From contig NZ_FXTN01000004.1 of assembly GCF_900182595.1 (NCBI RefSeq), positions 186,001-250,000 of the forward strand: a DNA stretch of 64,000 nt. The letters run 5' to 3'. Origin of the DNA: Pedobacter westerhofensis. GTDB taxonomy: Bacteria > Bacteroidota > Bacteroidia > Sphingobacteriales > Sphingobacteriaceae. Each line of letters starts with the position of its first letter. Within the stretch, counting starts at the first letter, position 1. Positions 1-8,624 of the stretch are shown here, piece after piece. The notes beneath the pieces are model-generated. The model ran no database searches. It was not told where the DNA came from and saw nothing but the letters and a program-made list of their open reading frames with translations. The translations under genes were made by a program, and so were the position numbers.

Positions 1-690
1 CGGGCTTCCCTTATAACCAATTTTGGCCTCACCAAAGGAAGTCACCTTGATTTGGTCTGAAACATTCAGGCGCAATTCAGCTTCACCATACAATGTAGCC
101 GTACTCGTACTGTTTTTTATGGCAAGTGCATCGATCTTGCTTTCACCGTAAGACGTAAATCTTTGTTCGGCAATGCTTCCTGATTTCAGCATTAATGAGC
201 TTTCGCCATAGCTTGTGGTATGCATCGTTTTCAGTTGTACTTCATCGATATCGACCTGTGCCTCTCCATACATTACCAGGTTAAAGTTTTCCTGTTCAAT
301 TTTGCTTTTCAGGTGTATGGTTTCTTCACCCCGAACGGACAGGTCATGCAGCGTTTTGTAGGAGATGGCTACTGTTAAAACCGTGCCCTTGTACAGGGGT
401 TCTTTTCGCTTTTGCTCATCCTCATTTACTTTTTCATTTTTTGTCACTTCCTTGGCTCCCTCAAGGTAAACACGCAAGGTCTGACCATTGGATTCGATGT
501 TAACCTTTTCCCTGCCCACGGTCAGGTTTTCAATGGTTACGGCTTCTTTGTCGCCCTGCGTAAAGGTTACCTGCACATGTGGGCTTACGATCACTCTGTC
601 AAATTTTGCTACGGATACAACTTCCTGAGCTTGTAGAGTTTTACACGTAATAAGGGCAATAGCGGTGGTAATGAAAAGTAATTTGTTCAT
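1..690 (-). CDS. Partial GIN-domain (DUF2807) exported protein
   Basis: The minus strand is open from an ATG at 688-690 to the window edge, giving 230 codons with no stop, so the C-terminus is missing. The first 21 or so residues form a signal peptide (basic start, hydrophobic core, end near LQAQ). The visible part carries a repeated short beta motif: SYGESSL, SYGESKI, LYGEAEL and SFGEAKI recur about every 20 residues. This is typical of the right-handed beta-helix 'head GIN' fold of DUF2807 proteins, which are common in Bacteroidota and probably act at the cell surface. No enzymatic motif is visible and the function is unknown. It lies downstream of the terminator that ends the GH92 gene, so it probably has its own promoter in 691-765. 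Confidence 0.85.
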   Translation of the reverse strand, partial: MNKLLFITTAIALITCKTLQAQEVVSVAKFDRVIVSPHVQVTFTQGDKEAVTIENLTVGREKVNIESNGQTLRVYLEGAKEVTKNEKVNEDEQKRKEPLYKGTVLTVAISYKTLHDLSVRGEETIHLKSKIEQENFNLVMYGEAQVDIDEVQLKTMHTTSYGESSLMLKSGSIAEQRFTSYGESKIDALAIKNSTSTATLYGEAELRLNVSDQIKVTSFGEAKIGYKGSP

Positions 691-765
691 GTTAATTTAA
701 ATAATGTGTAAAATAATAATTTTTGCACAGATCGTTTAAACATTTTCTGCCTATCAGATCTAAGC

Positions 766-805
766 TAAAAAAAAAGCGGAAATGATACGATGACCATTTC
801 CGCTT
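766..805 (-). terminator. Rho-independent terminator of the GH92 gene
   Basis: A perfect 11-bp inverted repeat (774-784 with 795-805) encloses a 10-nt loop. Read on the minus strand, the stem is followed by a run of T (the A run at 766-775 on the plus strand). It lies 71 bp past the stop codon of the minus-strand GH92 gene. Confidence 0.85.
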
Positions 806-876
806 AATCTAAATTAACGCTCTCATATACTAAAGCGTAATAACTTCTTAAATATTGTGTAAACCTGAATTATTTT

Positions 877-3156
877 TTACAAAGGCCTGTCTGAGGCATT
901 TACACCAAAAGTCTTGGAAGGTTTATTTCCCATTACAAAGTTCATTGTACCGCCTTTTATCAAATCACTGTGTTTGATAAATGATTTCGTGTAAGGCTTA
1001 CCGTTCATTGTAATACTTTGGATATAAATATTTTTCCTGCCCTGGTTTTCTGCAGTAATTACAAATTTCTTACTGCCCAGGCTAATTGTTGCCTTGTTCA
1101 TAACAGGGGAGCCTACGATGTAAATGCCGCTCATCGGGTTCATAGAGTAGAAGCCCATTGAGGATAAAACGTACCATGCACTCATTTGTCCGGCGTCTTC
1201 GTTACCACAGATCCCGTCTTTCTCAGTGGTATAAAACTTGTTCATCACATCGCGAACTACCTCTGCTGTCCTCCAGGGCTCGCCTGCGAAATTGTACAGA
1301 TAGGCAACATGATGGCTCGGCTCATTGCCATGTGCATACTGGCCGATCAGTCCTGTTACATCGTTCGGCGCATTTTTCATCTTTGATGACATCGTGAAGA
1401 AATGGTCAAGCTTAGCAACAAATGCTTTTTCACCGCCATTAAGCTTAATCAGTCCGTACGGGTCCTGCGGTACCAGCCAGGTGTACTGCCAGCCATTGCC
1501 TTCAGTATAATCACTTTTACCGGGTTTTGCATCGATAGGATCAAAGGGCAGGTTCCATTTGCCATTGGCAAGTTTCCCTACAAAATGTCCTTCATCAGCA
1601 TTATAATATTGTTCGTAAAGCTTAGCTCTTTTACCAAAGTAAGCAGCATCGTCCTTCCTGCCTAATTTTTCGGCCATTTTAGAAATCCCCCAGTCGGCAA
1701 TCGCATATTCCATTGCCCAGGCTACAGATTCTTTCATACTGTCTGATGGGATATAGCCCGGTTTCTTTACATATTCAATTCCCATTTCCGGCATCATTGC
1801 GGTAGTTCTGATGGCTTTGTAAGCCAGTTCCACATCAGCAGGATAAAGCAGGCCTTTCATATAAGCGTCCGTGATCACCGGTATTGCCGGATAGCCCACC
1901 ATACAGAAAGTTTCACTTCCCTGTAAAGGCCATAGCGGCAGTTTGCCCTGCTGCTCATAAATCGCCAGGAGGCTATGCACCATATCTTTCACCTTTGCAG
2001 GTTCAATGATCGTCATCAGCGGATTTAATGCCCTGTAGGTGTCCCAGAGCGAGAAAGTAGTATAGTTTGTAAATTTCTGATTGGTATAAACTTTTTTATC
2101 CGTGCCCCTGTAATCTCCATTATGGTCGTTAAAGGTACTTGGAGCAAAGTAAGTATGATACAATGCAGTATAGAAAACCGTTTTGGTTGACTGATCTGCC
2201 TCAAACACAATTTTATTCAGCGCCTTGTTCCATGAAAGGTCAGCGGCTTCTTTTACTGCCTCAAAGTTCCAGTTTGGAGCCTCTGCCTTAATGTTTGCAA
2301 GTGCATTGTCTGTACTCACAGGAGAGATGCCTACCTTAACCTTAATGTCAGGATTTTTTACAGCATCAAAGAACAATGCGGCTTTGGTTCCTACACCAGT
2401 AACCACTTTTCCTGTTACAGGGTCAAGGCCATTGTATAACTGTACTTTGGTTACCGGTACAGACAGTACCAAGGCGAAAAATACGCGCTGGTCTTTAGAC
2501 CATCCTGTAGAATAACGGTAGCCTACAAAAGTACTGTCGTTTACCTGTGTAAGGGAAGACGAAACTGTTTTGTCCCATAACATCGTAAAATCCAGGTCTA
2601 CCAGTAAGTGTGCGTTATCGGTTTTATCATAGTGGTAATGATGAAAGCCTACTCTTGTTGTTGCAGTCAGTTCTGCTTTTACCTTATACTTGTCCAGATA
2701 AGCGCTGTAATAGCCAGGTTTGGCTACTTCGCTGTCTTTAGAAAAGAACGATCCGTAGCCGCTCTCCATATTGTTAAATTTAGCGGGTGTTAGCTGTACT
2801 TCGCCATTGGCGGGAACAACCAGGACATCATTTAAATCACCTATACCGGTGCCGCTCAGGTGGGTATGGCTAAAGCCAAGGATCTCCTTGCTGATATAGT
2901 TATATCCGCTGCACCAGTCCCATCCGTTAAATTCATCCCAGTCCTGCATGATCTGCGAAGGACCTAACTGTACTGCGCCCGTAGGCACGTTAGCGCCTAC
3001 AAATACGTGTCCGTGACCTACCGAACCGATAAAGGGGTTAACATATTGGGTTAGTGGCACAGTTTTTTGTGGTGCCTGTGCGTAAACGCCGCCGGCGTTA
3101 ACCGTGCCGATCAGCGTTACTGCTGCCAGGAGTGTTGTAATCTTAGTTCTTATCAT
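877..3156 (-). CDS. GH92 family exo-alpha-mannosidase, exported
   Basis: 759 residues, the usual length for family GH92, calcium-dependent inverting exo-alpha-mannosidases of Bacteroidota. A signal peptide spans about residues 1-27 (ends VYAQA), so the enzyme acts in the periplasm or at the surface. The N-terminal beta-sandwich starts at VNPFIG. The catalytic (alpha/alpha)6 domain carries GNEPSHH, whose Glu612 is the expected general acid, and GNEDAGQMSAWY, with Asp654 among the expected base residues. A WDTYRALNPL motif near the middle is also typical. The full set of expected catalytic residues makes an active alpha-mannosidase likely; linkage preference cannot be read by eye. It is monocistronic, with a strong terminator downstream and a 294-bp divergent intergenic region to the PAS gene upstream. 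It pairs thematically with the second GH92 at 34312 and the GH76 at 40102. Confidence 0.95.
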   Translation of the reverse strand: MIRTKITTLLAAVTLIGTVNAGGVYAQAPQKTVPLTQYVNPFIGSVGHGHVFVGANVPTGAVQLGPSQIMQDWDEFNGWDWCSGYNYISKEILGFSHTHLSGTGIGDLNDVLVVPANGEVQLTPAKFNNMESGYGSFFSKDSEVAKPGYYSAYLDKYKVKAELTATTRVGFHHYHYDKTDNAHLLVDLDFTMLWDKTVSSSLTQVNDSTFVGYRYSTGWSKDQRVFFALVLSVPVTKVQLYNGLDPVTGKVVTGVGTKAALFFDAVKNPDIKVKVGISPVSTDNALANIKAEAPNWNFEAVKEAADLSWNKALNKIVFEADQSTKTVFYTALYHTYFAPSTFNDHNGDYRGTDKKVYTNQKFTNYTTFSLWDTYRALNPLMTIIEPAKVKDMVHSLLAIYEQQGKLPLWPLQGSETFCMVGYPAIPVITDAYMKGLLYPADVELAYKAIRTTAMMPEMGIEYVKKPGYIPSDSMKESVAWAMEYAIADWGISKMAEKLGRKDDAAYFGKRAKLYEQYYNADEGHFVGKLANGKWNLPFDPIDAKPGKSDYTEGNGWQYTWLVPQDPYGLIKLNGGEKAFVAKLDHFFTMSSKMKNAPNDVTGLIGQYAHGNEPSHHVAYLYNFAGEPWRTAEVVRDVMNKFYTTEKDGICGNEDAGQMSAWYVLSSMGFYSMNPMSGIYIVGSPVMNKATISLGSKKFVITAENQGRKNIYIQSITMNGKPYTKSFIKHSDLIKGGTMNFVMGNKPSKTFGVNASDRPL

Positions 3157-3450
3157 TTTTGGTGTGTTGAAATGGCTAATATAATACTCTTGACCGTTAT
3201 GCAGATAATGAAGATGTCATATCACCTTTACAGATATGTGAAAAGGCCCGGCCCGGGGGCAGAAAAGGCTAAACCCAACTCTCCTAAATAAACCAAATAA
3301 TATTTCAGTTTCAAAAACCCATGATGGTATTAAATTACGTATTATTGATAGAGGGAAAGAGCTTTTGGCTCTGCCTGTGAAAACTATTATTTACTAAAAA
3401 ATACCCTGGAACAGTTGGTTGCCAGATAATCAAATGTTTCGAAGCAGCGC

Positions 3451-5382
3451 ATGGCATTAGATGTAAACAATAACACAAAAACCGAAAAAGAACTGAGTGA
3501 AACCGAGAGCCTAAAAGCTGTTCTGCAATTTTCACCTGTTCCAAGTTTCATCATAGATCCCAAAGGTAACCAGTTTACCATTATTTCTGTCAACAACTCA
3601 TTTTTACAGCTTGCGGCTGATGCGGCTGAAGAGTTTGAAGGAAAATCCATGGCCGATATCTTTAAGCCTCTTGATTACTCTGCCTTTCAAAACAAATATG
3701 CGATGATGAAGGCATTAGAGCAGGTATTGTTCAGCACGATGCCTGAAAGCCTCACCATCTTCGGCTGTGAACTGTTCAGCGGATCAGCTGCAGGCCAGCC
3801 GGTTGATTTTCTCCATTGCGATATTTACCCGGTGCTGGGCAGCGACAGGAACGTCCGGCTGATTGTGCTGCATCTCCGTGAAACCAAAAAAGAACTTCCG
3901 GCAGGCGCAGAACCGGATTTTACCTGCAAGGAAAGGCCAGGAGCAGAGGGTATAAAAGCTGCTCCGGAAATTCTGCGTTCTACGGAACTTCATGCAATGG
4001 AATATCCTTTGCTGAAATCTGTACTTGAACAGGAAAAGGAAAGATATGAAGACCTTTTTAATTTAAGCCCGCTGCCACAGTTTCTGTATGACCTTGATAC
4101 ATTGCTGTTCCTGGATGCGAATGAGGCAGCAGTTGAAGAATACGGATATAGCAGGGAAGAGTTCCTCAAGCTCAGCCTTATGGACATCAGGCCCGAGGAA
4201 GACAGAGGTTTATTGACTGAGATCATCAATACCCGCGTAGTCAAAGGCAAGCTGGGCAATAGTACGGTGCGCCATATGAAAAAGAATGGCGAAATGATGT
4301 ATGTGAACGTACAAGGCAACTCAGTACGCTATGGCGGAAAGAATGCCAGGCTCGTGGTTGTGGTGAACCTTACAGAAAAAATAAATGCACGCAAGACCAT
4401 CGAAAGGAGCGAGCAGCGCTATAAGGCACTGGCCCAGGAAGGCTCAGACCTGATTGCCATCATCAGCGTTGAAGGTGTATATCACTACGTTAACCCTAAT
4501 TCTAAAGCCATTATTGGTGTGGATTCTGATTTTTATATTGGAAAGAATGCTTTCGACTTTATCCATGAGGACGATAAGGAAATGGTGGCAGAACATATCA
4601 GTTTACTGACCAACCATAAACGTATCCAGTTGCCGCCCTTCCGTTTTGAGGTAAACAATGGTGAATACCGCTGGATCGAAACTGTGATGACCAATATGAT
4701 TGATGAGCCCAGCGTTTCGGGAATCATTGCCAACTCCAGGGATGTTACGGAGCGTATCAAAAATGATCTCAGGGTACAGGAAAGTATTGAACGTTTTAAT
4801 GTGGTTTCAAAAGCAACAAGTGACGCTGTGTGGGACTGGGACATGAAGGATGATAAACTGATCTGGAACAAGGGGCTGCGCGGCATCTTTGGATATAAGG
4901 TAAGTGAAACTGACGATGCCTGGTGGCTGGAGCGTATTCACAAAGACGATGTAAAGTATGTGATGGAACAATTCCAGTCTACGATCAAACACAAGCGGTC
5001 GCGGCTTGAGATAGAATACCGTTTCCGCTGCAGTGACGGTCATTATAAAAACGTTTTAGACAGGATGTTTACCACTTATAATAAGGCCGGTGAACCGATA
5101 AGGATGATTGGTTCAATTCAGGACATTACCGAAAGGACTAAAATCACAAGAGAAATCCAGGAGCAAAATGACCGTTTGAAAGAGATCTCCTGGCTGCAGT
5201 CGCATGGCGTACGGGCACCCCTAGCACGTGTAATGGGCTTAACAAACCTGCTTTCCTCCGGCATCATAGATCATGGATCTTCTGAGGAATCGCTGCGGTA
5301 TCTTTTGCAGTCGGCTACAGAGCTCGACAATGTGATTCGTGATATCATCAAGAAAACAGAGAGTTTGCAGCGTAAGAAGTAG
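3451..5382 (+). CDS. Multi-PAS sensor protein ending in an H-box-like region without an ATPase domain
   Basis: 643 residues, soluble, no signal peptide or membrane segment. It contains about four PAS/PAC units, roughly residues 25-135, 195-310, 312-430 and 440-560, each ending in a PAC-like strand such as VVVVNLTEK, IANSRDVTERI or IGSIQDITERT. The last 70 residues look like a histidine-kinase dimerisation helix pair: a short coiled coil, then SHGVRAPLARVMG with His585. The residue after the His is Gly rather than the usual Glu or Asp. The protein stops before any HATPase_c domain: there is no N-box, G1 or G2. It may be a phosphotransfer or dimerisation partner for a kinase encoded elsewhere, or a naturally truncated kinase. 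The stop is followed directly by the next gene's promoter region, so no frameshifted ATPase part is nearby. Starts with ATG 3451. Confidence 0.9.
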   Translation: MALDVNNNTKTEKELSETESLKAVLQFSPVPSFIIDPKGNQFTIISVNNSFLQLAADAAEEFEGKSMADIFKPLDYSAFQNKYAMMKALEQVLFSTMPESLTIFGCELFSGSAAGQPVDFLHCDIYPVLGSDRNVRLIVLHLRETKKELPAGAEPDFTCKERPGAEGIKAAPEILRSTELHAMEYPLLKSVLEQEKERYEDLFNLSPLPQFLYDLDTLLFLDANEAAVEEYGYSREEFLKLSLMDIRPEEDRGLLTEIINTRVVKGKLGNSTVRHMKKNGEMMYVNVQGNSVRYGGKNARLVVVVNLTEKINARKTIERSEQRYKALAQEGSDLIAIISVEGVYHYVNPNSKAIIGVDSDFYIGKNAFDFIHEDDKEMVAEHISLLTNHKRIQLPPFRFEVNNGEYRWIETVMTNMIDEPSVSGIIANSRDVTERIKNDLRVQESIERFNVVSKATSDAVWDWDMKDDKLIWNKGLRGIFGYKVSETDDAWWLERIHKDDVKYVMEQFQSTIKHKRSRLEIEYRFRCSDGHYKNVLDRMFTTYNKAGEPIRMIGSIQDITERTKITREIQEQNDRLKEISWLQSHGVRAPLARVMGLTNLLSSGIIDHGSSEESLRYLLQSATELDNVIRDIIKKTESLQRKK

Positions 5383-5455
5383 CCGCTTTGCTCAACATGT
5401 TCGAATTATACAATTATTGGTTTCCTGTAAACAATTCCCTGAAGGGGTAGTATGT

Positions 5456-5463
5456 TAATTTTG
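5456..5463 (+). promoter_or_regulatory. Candidate Bacteroidota -7 element (TAATTTTG)
   Basis: Matches the TAnnTTTG consensus and lies 57 bp ahead of ATG 5520. It would put transcription start near 5470, which favours ATG 5520 over the upstream TTG at 5475. No clear TTTG -33 element is seen at the usual distance. Confidence 0.45.
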
Positions 5464-5519
5464 GACTCAAATGCTTGGCATTTCCAAAATATCAATATGC
5501 TCAATCAAATAATAATGTT

Positions 5520-5807
5520 ATGGTTACCTATTTAACGATCTTTCAGACCAATGATGAAAATGCTTCCAGGGGATTGGAACTGATATTCTCAAAGCTCAGG
5601 AAAAACACGCCTTCAGAACCGGGATGCATCAGTTATAAGATTTATACCGAAGTCAACAACCCTTTGCGGTCCTATATTCTCGAGATATGGATGTCGCAGG
5701 AGCAGTTCGAAGATCATGGAGAAGTAGCGGCAGCCAATGGCTATGTAAAACAAGCCTTGGTATTTACGACAGGCCCGATCGAAACTTTTCAAATTATAGA
5801 AAAGTAG
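5520..5807 (+). CDS. Antibiotic biosynthesis monooxygenase (ABM) domain protein
   Basis: 95 residues from ATG 5520. An in-frame TTG at 5475 would add 15 residues but sits right behind a likely -7 box and is not preferred. The whole protein is one ferredoxin-like ABM domain: an N-terminal strand (MVTYLTIFQT), a helix with the conserved PGCISYKIY segment, a strand with LEIWMSQEQFEDH, and a helix ending before IETFQIIEK. Families of this size include quinol monooxygenase YgiN-like and heme-degrading enzymes, usually dimers with no bound metal. No heme-ligand Asn/His pattern could be assigned. The substrate is unknown. It is followed by an AraC regulator and two SDR genes, a common redox or stress neighbourhood. 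Confidence 0.85.
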   Translation: MVTYLTIFQTNDENASRGLELIFSKLRKNTPSEPGCISYKIYTEVNNPLRSYILEIWMSQEQFEDHGEVAAANGYVKQALVFTTGPIETFQIIEK

Positions 5808-5978
5808 TGATATTCGGACAGAATGCTGTCATTAATAAAAAATACGTAGTTTGATTCCTCCGGACTGCATCTGCTCCCGGATTGCGGAAATATTCCTTTT
5901 TCAGAACAAATACTGTAGCCCAAATGTTAACGTAACCTAATATTTGGCCTGATCCTTCATACACTAAACGGCGAAATT

Positions 5979-6881
5979 ATGTATAAAAAAGAAACGATAG
6001 AGGCGTTTTATAAAAACAACTATCATCAAACTCCCGGCGAGGAGGAAATGAACTTCAATGTTTTAAACTACAAAAAATGTCTGGAAGGAGATGTTATCCC
6101 ATATCGCAGAAGGGATTACTATAAAGTTACTTTTCTGACAGGACATTATCTTCTTCATTATGGTGATAAAAGCCTGGAAATAAAGGGCACTCTTTTGGCT
6201 TTTTTCAGTCCGGAAATCCCATATACAGCAGATGCCATGCAAGTTGATAACAAGGGGGCATATTTCATTTTCCGTGAGGCCTACTTTAATGAGTTTTACA
6301 AAGGGAACATTCGTGACCTTCCCATTTTTGCCAGTAAGACGATACCCATATACCAGCTCGATGAACCGGGCGCATCCTTCGTAGAAAAAATGCTGGACAA
6401 AATGACGGATGAGATGAACTCTGATTACGAATTTAAACATGACCTGATCAGGAGTTACATTCTGGAGCTTTTACATTTTGCCTTGAAAATGCAGCCTACA
6501 GAAAACCTGTATAAAAATATTGATGCCAAAACCAGGATTACCAATGTGTTTAATGAATTACTTGACCGTCAGTTCCCGATTGAATCTCCCGACCGGCCCC
6601 TGAACCTGCGCAGTGCAGGCGACTATGCTGAGAAACTGGGGATCCATGTGAATTATCTGAACCGGGCTCTAAGGACTGCAACAGGGATTACAACCACAGA
6701 GCACATTAATGAACGCATTATTCGGGAGGCGATTAAGCTGCTTAAGCACTCAGACTGGAACATTGCCGAAATTTGCTACAGTCTCGGTTTTGAAGATCCC
6801 TCACATTTTAACCATTTCTTTAAAAGGCAGACTAACCTGAGACCTTCGCATTACAGGATGCAGTTCCGCAACATAAAATAA
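5979..6881 (+). CDS. AraC family transcriptional regulator
   Basis: 300 residues. The N-terminal 180 or so are a cupin-like sensing domain with many beta strands (YKVTFLTGHYLLHYG, ALYF-like strands). The C-terminal 100 hold the double helix-turn-helix of the AraC family: the first HTH lies around LGIHVNYLNRALRTATG, the second around FEDPSHFNHFFKRQTNLRPS, the classical C-terminal signature. It converges on the two SDR genes and shares a bidirectional hairpin terminator with them. This gene order (AraC regulator facing SDR genes) is common, so it may control them, but no operator was identified. Confidence 0.93.
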   Translation: MYKKETIEAFYKNNYHQTPGEEEMNFNVLNYKKCLEGDVIPYRRRDYYKVTFLTGHYLLHYGDKSLEIKGTLLAFFSPEIPYTADAMQVDNKGAYFIFREAYFNEFYKGNIRDLPIFASKTIPIYQLDEPGASFVEKMLDKMTDEMNSDYEFKHDLIRSYILELLHFALKMQPTENLYKNIDAKTRITNVFNELLDRQFPIESPDRPLNLRSAGDYAEKLGIHVNYLNRALRTATGITTTEHINERIIREAIKLLKHSDWNIAEICYSLGFEDPSHFNHFFKRQTNLRPSHYRMQFRNIK

Positions 6882-6914
6882 ATAAGATGCCCAGCACCAG
6901 GGCGGGCATCTTAT
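6882..6914. terminator. Bidirectional hairpin between convergent genes
   Basis: A perfect 11-bp inverted repeat (6882-6892 with 6904-6914) with an 11-nt loop sits in the 42 bp between the AraC stop and the SDR stop. It lacks a clear T run on either strand. Confidence 0.7.
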
Positions 6915-6923
6915 CACCCCCAA

Positions 6924-7691
6924 TTATTTTTGCGGGCTCAGATTTAACACACCTCCATCTATCAATATCTCTGTACCAACAACAAAGGATGATTCGTCTG
7001 AAGCCAGAAATACAGCCGCGGGACCGATGTCAGCCGGCAGTCCGATCCTCCCAACAGGGATAGTCTGAACCGTTTGTTTTTTATATTCCTCAACCTGGTC
7101 TGCCTGTAAGGCCTTCCCAAAGATCGGCGTATCTATGGTACCGGGCAAAATTGCATTCACCCTGATTTTCCTGGATAATAAATCCTGAGAAAACCCGCGC
7201 GCATAAGATCTGATCGCAGCTTTACATCCACTGTACACGCACATTCCCTCAAAAGCATAGCGCCCGCCAAATGAGGACATCAGTATGATCGAGCTACCTT
7301 CGTTCATATAAGGAACAGCTTTCTGAACGGTAAAATAAACGGCTTTCTGGTTCAGGGCGATGAACTTATCAAAAACATCTTCCGATGTGTCTACCACTGT
7401 CTGTTGTTTTGCACTGTCCGGAGGCCCCCCGGCATTTACCACCAGAATATCAATGCTGCCAAACCTGTCAGCTGTTTGTTTGAATACGTTGTCCAGATCC
7501 TCCGATTTGGTCACATCGGCATTGATAGCAATAAAACTGTCTCCAAGTTGTTGTATTGATTTGTCCAGCGTTTCCTGGGTCCTGCCTACGATCGCACCAA
7601 TCGCACCTTCATTTTTGAAGGCTTCAGCAACGCCAAAACCGATACCGCTGTTACCACCGGTGATCACGGCGACTTTGTCCTTCAGTTTCAT
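6924..7691 (-). CDS. Short-chain dehydrogenase/reductase (SDR)
   Basis: 255 residues, the classical SDR length. It has the NAD(P) motif TGGNSGIG at residues 11-18, a VNAGG structural motif, an active-site Ser in the LMSSFGG strand, and the catalytic pair in YSGCK (YxxxK). The C-terminus ends with the usual GTEILIDGG segment. It reduces or oxidises an unknown carbonyl or alcohol substrate in the cytoplasm. It is the second gene of a two-gene operon: its ATG overlaps the TGA of the upstream SDR (ATGA overlap at 7688-7691), implying translational coupling. Substrate and cofactor preference cannot be assigned by eye. Confidence 0.93.
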   Translation of the reverse strand: MKLKDKVAVITGGNSGIGFGVAEAFKNEGAIGAIVGRTQETLDKSIQQLGDSFIAINADVTKSEDLDNVFKQTADRFGSIDILVVNAGGPPDSAKQQTVVDTSEDVFDKFIALNQKAVYFTVQKAVPYMNEGSSIILMSSFGGRYAFEGMCVYSGCKAAIRSYARGFSQDLLSRKIRVNAILPGTIDTPIFGKALQADQVEEYKKQTVQTIPVGRIGLPADIGPAAVFLASDESSFVVGTEILIDGGVLNLSPQK

Positions 7692-8515
7692 ATTTTTACT
7701 GCTAAAGTTTCAGGAATAAACCGGTTCCGCATAAAGTCGACATATTCCTGATCGGCCTTCTGCCTGGTGCTGAAATACAGTTCAGTATCCTCGCCAATGT
7801 GATAACGGAGACGATCTGAGTTGTCTGTGGCTGCGGCGTAAATTAATGCGGCCACATCTTCCGGCGGAGCAGGGGTCTCATATTTATACCAGTTGTCCAT
7901 TCCTTCTTTAGTTACATCCTCATAAACTTTGATCTGATCGTCTTTGGCCTGAAGGTATGACCCTGTGTTGTTGGTCGCCGTTGACCCGGGCTCTACAATT
8001 TTTACCCTGATGTTCAGCGGGAGCAATTCATAAGAAATCCCCTCTGTAAAGCCCTCCACTGCAAATTTGCTGGCATGATACAAACACATTCCCGGAAAGG
8101 TGATCCGTCCTCCCTGTGAGGAAACATTGATAATCGTACCAGATCCGTTCGCTCTGAAGTGGGGGATGATTGTTTTTACCGTATTCATCACCCCAAATAG
8201 ATTTACCCCGAACTGAGTTTTTACCTGATCGCTGGTCGCCAGTTCAAATGCTCCCAATACCAGTATGCCGGCGTTGTTAACCACAACATCAATCTTCCCG
8301 AATTTTTCTATACCCGCATCGATAGCTGATTTAATGCTGTCGTTATCCTCCACATCAATTTTCGTAACGAAAACATTGTTTAGTTTTGTAAGTTCCTGTT
8401 CCTTATCAGGAGAACGCATGGTTGCGATCACATTCCATCCTTCGGCAGCAAATTTTTTGGCTGTGGTCTTACCAATTCCGGCAGAAGCACCGGTAATTAA
8501 AATTGTCTTTTCCAT
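7688..8515 (-). CDS. Short-chain dehydrogenase/reductase (SDR), RhlG/DltE-like
   Basis: 275 residues with the SDR motif TGASAGIG at residues 7-14, NNAG in the VVVNNAGIL strand, an active-site Ser in NVSSQGG and the catalytic YHASK. The C-terminal region (about 40 residues longer than the downstream SDR) ends SLAVKI-like after a predicted substrate-binding helix. This resembles SDRs annotated as oxidoreductases of the DltE or 'SDR family NAD(P)-dependent' type. It is the first gene of the two-SDR operon and overlaps the next by 4 bp. Substrate unknown. Confidence 0.92.
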   Translation of the reverse strand: MEKTILITGASAGIGKTTAKKFAAEGWNVIATMRSPDKEQELTKLNNVFVTKIDVEDNDSIKSAIDAGIEKFGKIDVVVNNAGILVLGAFELATSDQVKTQFGVNLFGVMNTVKTIIPHFRANGSGTIINVSSQGGRITFPGMCLYHASKFAVEGFTEGISYELLPLNIRVKIVEPGSTATNNTGSYLQAKDDQIKVYEDVTKEGMDNWYKYETPAPPEDVAALIYAAATDNSDRLRYHIGEDTELYFSTRQKADQEYVDFMRNRFIPETLAVKI

Positions 8516-8624
8516 AGTTTTTAATTTAGACTCCTAAGTTATGCCGCCGCATTTCCTTAAGATTGTCCGTTAAAAACCAATACTTGTACATTTCAGGACT
8601 TTTTGCCGGGCTTGAAAAATACCG

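Noticed and set aside
1158..1665. Several plus-strand ORFs inside the GH92 gene.
   Set aside because: They are shadow frames of the minus-strand gene with no coding signal of their own.
5475..5519. TTG start 15 codons upstream of the ABM gene.
   Set aside because: It would lie right at the predicted transcription start; ATG 5520 fits the domain boundary.
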